Assembly: GCA_022432975.1 (NCBI GenBank) | Contig: CM039508.1 | Span: 43,655,646 to 43,719,645 of the forward strand | Direction of reading: 5' to 3' | DNA: 64,000 nucleotides | Source of the DNA: Begonia masoniana | Lineage: Eukaryota > Streptophyta > Magnoliopsida > Cucurbitales > Begoniaceae | Shown: piece after piece, positions 59,304 to 64,000 of the stretch | Position numbering within the stretch: the first letter of the stretch is position 1 | How the letters are laid out: the number at the start of each line of letters is the position of its first letter | Notes under the pieces: generated by a model | What the model saw: only the letters and a program-made list of their open reading frames with translations | Databases searched by the model: none | What the model was told of the DNA's origin: nothing | Made by a program: the position numbers and the translations under genes

Positions 59304-59814
59304 TGTTAGAATTATGAGGATTTATAATTCTATTTGGATCTAAATTGTTAAACTATAAATTATACATTATGTTATCATCAGGTTTGCGTCCATATTAAAG
59401 TGATTTAATATAGTTTCAATGGACTTTAGAGTATATTAAATATAATATGGTTATATTATATTGTGTAGAGACACCAAGGGTAATTTACCAATTTGTGATG
59501 GGCAAACTAGTAAATTACCCAATTAGGTTTAATATAGGGTTATGATCCCCAATTCACAATTGAACCATTTGCCTCTTAGAACCTTTATCATTCTAGAGAG
59601 ACATTAGAGAGGGCGATTGTCGAATTGGAAGATCTACATACCCGATCTACAGTATTTTACATTCAAACAATGGATCCGAGTATGTCCTTCTTGCTTTAAC
59701 GATTTACTTGTAGAATTTCTAACGTATTGATTCAGGAACTGGGCTCTCGCTCTTTTCAGTTTTGGAATTTATTTTAGATTCAATTAGTTTGGTTATATTT
59801 AATTGAATCTAACA
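59304..59814 (+). repeat. 5' LTR of the copia element (511 bp)
   Basis: Begins TGTTAGAATTATGAGG and ends TTGAATCTAACA, with a 7-bp inverted terminus TGTTAGA/TCTAACA. It is followed immediately by the primer-binding site. Confidence 0.9.
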
Positions 59815-60079
59815 ATTGGTATCAGATCCGGTTACGTTAGACTACAAGTAATCGATTTTTTTTTTGCTTGAAATCGGATTAAGCATCAATTTTTTTAATT
59901 TTTGGAATTATTTTTTAGGGCTATATTTTTGCATCTAATTCTGCTAGAATGCATGTTTTGATGTCTTAAAATTGTTTTTTTGTTGATGCACGTTAAGGAT
60001 TATTGCTCGATCTATCATTATTTTGATAAATCGGACAATTTTGGGGTGAAAATCTGCTGGAATCGGTGAGATTCTGACG

Positions 60080-60440
60080 ATTTTCATTGCTGGTTCGCAG
60101 CCCCTCTCCGGTGGTTTGGGACGATTCGGTCTGATTGGGTTAGGTTTGGTCCAAATTGGACCAAACCATTTGGGTTCGGACCCACTCGGACCAAACTAAC
60201 TCGGTTCGGTTACGGTTTGAATCATTTTTTTTGGTTGGTTCGACCCAGACCGATTCAGTTTAGGTCAGGTTCGGTTCGGTTTGGTTCGGTTCGATAAAAA
60301 AATTGAGCCAATTCATTTAGTTAAATGGGCTCCGGTTCACTTTGGTTCGGTTATTTTGGGTCTTTTTAATGACTGTTTTTGGACAATTCAGGGCTCGGTT
60401 CGCCCCGATTCACCCTTTTTTTGCCCAGTTTTAGCCGATT
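60080..60440. repeat. GGTTCGG-rich low-complexity tract in the copia leader
   Basis: Dense copies of TTCGGT/GGTTCGG/GGACCAAA, for example TTCGGTTCGGTTTGGTTCGG at about 60268. The same motif marks the subterminal regions of the hAT at 50080-56314 and the fragments at 9271 and 24384. Confidence 0.7.
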
Positions 60441-61004
60441 TGATCCTTCTATTCTAGGTTGGTTGATCATTTGGTTTACTGGTTGACTAATATGGTTGCC
60501 TAGATATTGAATATATATGTATATGAATTTCCTTAACTCTTTTTTGATGCAATTTTATAAAGTCTTACATTGTAAAATAGGATGGTTGGGTAACATGCTA
60601 TAAAATTAGCATCCCTTACTTTAATTATCCTGGTTTTATATGTGAGACATGAGACATGACATTGTATGAATTTCGATCGGCCCAAAGGAAGGTTGATGTT
60701 TGTACAGTTGCATGGCTTGTTAGCAGTATTAAAACATGTGACAATTATTAAGTTGCCATGTGAACATTAAACTTGTCCAAAAATAAGTTCATTGTTTGAC
60801 AGGTCTTATTGTCAATGTACTGGACCAAGTTACCAATTACAAGTTAACACTTTTAGCCAAAAGACTAAGTGTTAATGTTGTGCCGGTTTCTTGTTGATGG
60901 ATGCACTATATTTTGAGTTATATCATTGTCATGTATATGCATATTAATTTGTGAGCCAATGTTGTTTCATTTTCTCTGTTGTTACAGTTAACATCTCAAG
61001 TATA

Positions 61005-63999
61005 ATGGGTAACGTTAATGCAGTTCCTATGCTTAACGGGACCAAATATAAAGTCTGGAAAGAGAACGTTATGATTGTTCTAGGGATGGATCTTGACATT
61101 GCACTTAGGGTCGCACGCTTCTCACCTCTTCCAGCACAAGTACCCTTGATGATAAAAAGGAGCTGGAAAAGTGGGAGCGTTCGAATCGTAAAAGTCTAAT
61201 GATCATGAAGCGCGTCATTCCAGAAGCATTTCGGGGCAATATATCGGAAGTCACTGATGCCAAAACATTCCTCGAAAAACTTAAGAAACGTTTTGAGAAA
61301 AACAAGAAGGCTGAGACAAGTACGCTTTTAGCTAAGCTTGTCTCACTCAAGTATAATGGAAAGAGGAATATTCGGGAGTACATAATGGAAATGTCTCATC
61401 TTGCTTCAAGACTTAAGGAACTTAAGTTAGAGCTGTCCGCAGATATGCTTGTTCACTTAGTCTTGATTTCTCTTCCTCCTCAGTTTGGGCAGTTTAAGAT
61501 CAGTTGTAACTGCTAGAAGGATAAATAGACACTTAATGAATTAATATTTCATTGTGTTCAAGAGGAAGAGAGGATTAAGCATGATTGGACAGAAAGTACT
61601 CATTTGGCATCATCTTCCAAAGATAAAGGAAAAAAAGGAAGAAGGAAATTGTTGGTGCTTCTTCTAAGTTGAAACAAAATAAGTCTAAGGGCTTCAGTTG
61701 TTTCTTCTGTAATGGAGAAGGGCACCAAAAGAAAGATTGTGCCAAGTATCACATATGACGCGTGAAGAAAGGTACACTTCTCAACCTTGTTTGTTCCGAG
61801 GTTAATTTGGTTTATGTATCTAGACATACCTGGTGGTTAGATTCGGGTGCTACCACTCACATTAGTATGTCTATGTAAGATTGTCTGAATTGTCGAAAGC
61901 CGAATGATGCTGAAAGATTCATCTTTGTGGGCGACGGCAAATCAGTTGAAATTGAAGCTATCGGAGATTTTAGATTGTTATTAAAATCTGGACAATTTTT
62001 GGATTTAAATGATACTTTTGTTGTACCGTCTTTTAAACGGAATTTAATTTCCATTTCTGCATTGGACAAATCTGGTTATTCTTGTTCATTTAAAAATGGA
62101 AAATTCAGTTTATCATTAAATTCAAATATAATGGGTTCTGGATTTTTATTTGTTTATGACAATCTATATATGATAGAAACCATAGCTTCATTTAATGAAA
62201 CCTTGCATACTGATTCAAGAGGTACAAAACATAAATTAATTAATAATTATTCAGCTTTGTTATGGCACAAGCGTTTAGGTCACATATCTCAAAAGAGAAT
62301 TGAAAAGCTTGTGTCAGACGAAATTTTGGACTCTTTTGATATGACTGACTTCAAGGTTTGTGTCAATTGTATTAAAGGGAAACAAACAAGTGTAAGGAGA
62401 TTAGAACCTAACCGAGCTTCAAAAGTCCTTGAATTGATACATACAGATATTTGTGGACTTTTCCCTACAGTATCTTAGAATGGTCAACATTATTTCATAT
62501 AATTCATTGATGATTACTCGCGTTATGACTACCTATATCTCATTCATGAGAAGTCTTAATCTTTGGATGTGTTTAAAACTTTTAAAGTTGAGGTGGAAAA
62601 TTAGCTTGATAAAAGGATTTAGGTTGTCAGATCTGATCGTGGTGGTGAATACTATGGTCGGTATGACGGGTCAAGTGAACAACGTCCAGGACCATTTGCT
62701 AAATACCCAGAGTAGTGTGGTATTGTTCCTCAGTATACCATGCCGAGTTCGCCCAACATGAATGGTGTTGCTGAAAGACGGAACAGAACGCTTAAGGACA
62801 TGGTAAGGAGCATAATTGCTCATTCGACCTTACCAGAATCTCTCTGGGGTGAAGCACTAAAGACCGCAGCTTATATCCTTAACAGGGTACCTACTAAGGC
62901 GACGGCTCACATAAGTGTTGGATGGGCCAAAAATTCGTTCTTAAACACTTACACGTGTGGGGGTGTCCAGCTGAGGCAAAGCCTTATATGCCCAATGAAA
63001 GAAACTGGACTCTAGGACTGTTAGTTGTTATTTTGTAAGGTATCATGAACGATCTAGGGGGTAAAATTTTATGATCCCACTATAAAGACATTCTTTGAAA
63101 CGGGAAATGCCCGATTTTTCGAGGATGTAGAGTTTGTGAGGGGAGATAAGGAAGACATTGTCTTTGAGGAGGAAGTTGTTCCTCTTCTTTTAGTTTCCCT
63201 TGACTTCGATCAAGTGGATAATGAAAAAGACAATGTTGAATCACTTCTTGAACCTCTTCAGGAAGTCATTCCTGAAGAACAAACTCAACAACCTCGAGAA
63301 AATATGTCATTACGGAAGTCCACTAGAGAGAGCAGGAGTACGATTTTGGATGATTACATCGTATTCCTACAAGAACATGAAGAACTTGGTGAGGTGGAAG
63401 ATGACCCTGTCACTTTCAATCAAGCCATTAAGAGTTCTGATTCTCAAAAGTGGACTGATGCCATGAATGAGGAGTTAAAGTCCATGAAGGACAATGACGT
63501 TTGGGATCTCGTCTCGTTACTTGCAGGTTTGAAACCCGTCGGTTGTAAATAGATTTTTAAATCCAAAAGGAATTCAAAAGGTAATATTGAGAGATTCAAA
63601 GCACATCTTGTTGCTAAGGATTTTACTCAAAGAGAAGGCATCGACTATAAGGAAACTTTCTTTCCGATATCTACGAAAGATTCCTTTAGAACTATAATGA
63701 CACAAATAGCTCATTTTGATTTAGAGTTACATCAGATGGATGTAAAGACGGCGTTTCTCAATGGCGACATTGATGAAAATATCTATATGGTGCAACCCGA
63801 GTTCTTTGATCCAGATAAAACAAAGGACTTAGTTTGCAAATTAAAGAAATCCATTTATGGGCTAAAACAAGCTTCCCGTCAATGATATTAAAAATTTCAT
63901 CAAGCAGTCACCTCATATGGTTTTGAGGCGAATAAAGTTGATGATTGTGTATACCACAAATTTAGTAAGAATGAAATGATGTTTCTGATTTTATATGTC
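61005..63999 (+). pseudogene. Copia gag-pol polyprotein, decayed and truncated by the window
   Basis: Gag starts at ATG 61005 (MGNVNAVPMLNGTKYKVWKE), shifts frame near 61125, continues 61199-61516 (AFRGNISEVTDAKTFLEKL) and meets a stop. The nucleocapsid knuckle CFFCNGEGHQKKDC lies at about 61697-61738. The protease motif WWLDSGATTH is at about 61830. The integrase HHCC region is at 62260-62390 (WHKRLGHIS..CVNCIKG), followed by the core Asp in HTDICG (62440), SDRGGEY (about 62630) and the Glu region [13 protein letters not shown] (about 62755). Reverse transcriptase begins near 63440 (KWTDAMNEELKSMKDNDVWD) and continues through AFLNGDIDENIYMVQPEFF and YGLKQASRQ. The window ends at ILYV, just before the expected YVDD. 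Stops at about 61516, 62478 and 63016 and several frame changes make it non-functional. Confidence 0.92.
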
Positions 64000-64000
64000 G

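Larger units (their letters stand above)
59304..64000 (+). mobile_element. Ty1/copia retrotransposon, degenerate, 3' part outside window
   Basis: A 5' LTR (59304-59814), a primer-binding site TTGGTATCAGATCCGG from 59816 (tRNA-Met type) and a long leader of about 1.2 kb precede Gag, zinc knuckle, protease, integrase and reverse transcriptase in copia order. Many stops and frameshifts exist. The second LTR and the target duplication partner lie beyond the window. Confidence 0.93.

Overview
This is nuclear DNA of a flowering plant, most likely a eudicot. It has intron-containing genes with plant-specific orthologues, AT-rich introns, and many nested plant transposable elements (Mutator, hAT, Ty3/gypsy, Ty1/copia). 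Nothing is organised as operons and there are no bacterial or organellar features. I cannot name the species from sequence alone. Four host protein genes look intact and one long host pseudogene is present; roughly half of the window is mobile DNA. Layout, left to right. 1-1780: the right part of an apparently intact autonomous Mutator-like element (MULE-A, transposase on the minus strand), whose terminal inverted repeat ends about 120 bp upstream of the next gene. 1904-6254: MAPR4/neuferricin-like cytochrome-b5-fold gene (+), with a 113-bp minisatellite in intron 6. 7326-8384: NOP10 (-). 9.2-11.7 kb: repeat debris and an intronless decayed coding remnant that I cannot name. 12298-22571: a decayed carnosine N-methyltransferase (N2227) gene on the minus strand, one exon of which is split by an 8.75-kb Ty3/gypsy-type element (13189-21938, 5-bp duplication CAACG). 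That element's two LTRs carry independently evolved 26-bp minisatellites. 24905-27157: intronless PLS-class PPR protein (-). 29763-36941: the ER-lumenal HSP110/GRP170-type chaperone HSP70-17 (14 exons, HDEL end) with an exact ER-stress response element in its promoter. 37932-41260: UGT82A1-like glycosyltransferase (-), with a non-autonomous MULE in its intron. 41454-47635: a second, decayed MULE (MULE-B) with two convergent genes driven from promoter-bearing TIRs; its left TIR is interrupted by a 419-bp TG..CA element carrying two head-to-head tRNA-like promoters. 48778-57757: a three-level nest, a solo LTR containing a hAT transposon containing another solo LTR, each level with its own target-site duplication. 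59084-59149: a 5S-rRNA-like promoter relic. 59304-64000: a degenerate Ty1/copia element, cut by the window edge at the reverse-transcriptase active site. The host genes are ordinary single-copy housekeeping types (ribosome/telomerase H/ACA RNP, ER chaperone, organelle RNA processing, small-molecule glycosylation) with no common pathway. The interest of the window is in the mobile elements: their nesting, their promoter-like termini (hairpin arrays, TATA boxes in TIRs, tRNA- and 5S-like boxes in LTR-like elements), and the way they have broken one gene and come to sit in the promoter, introns or exons of others. All calls were made by eye from translation, splice consensus and repeat alignment; no database search was possible.
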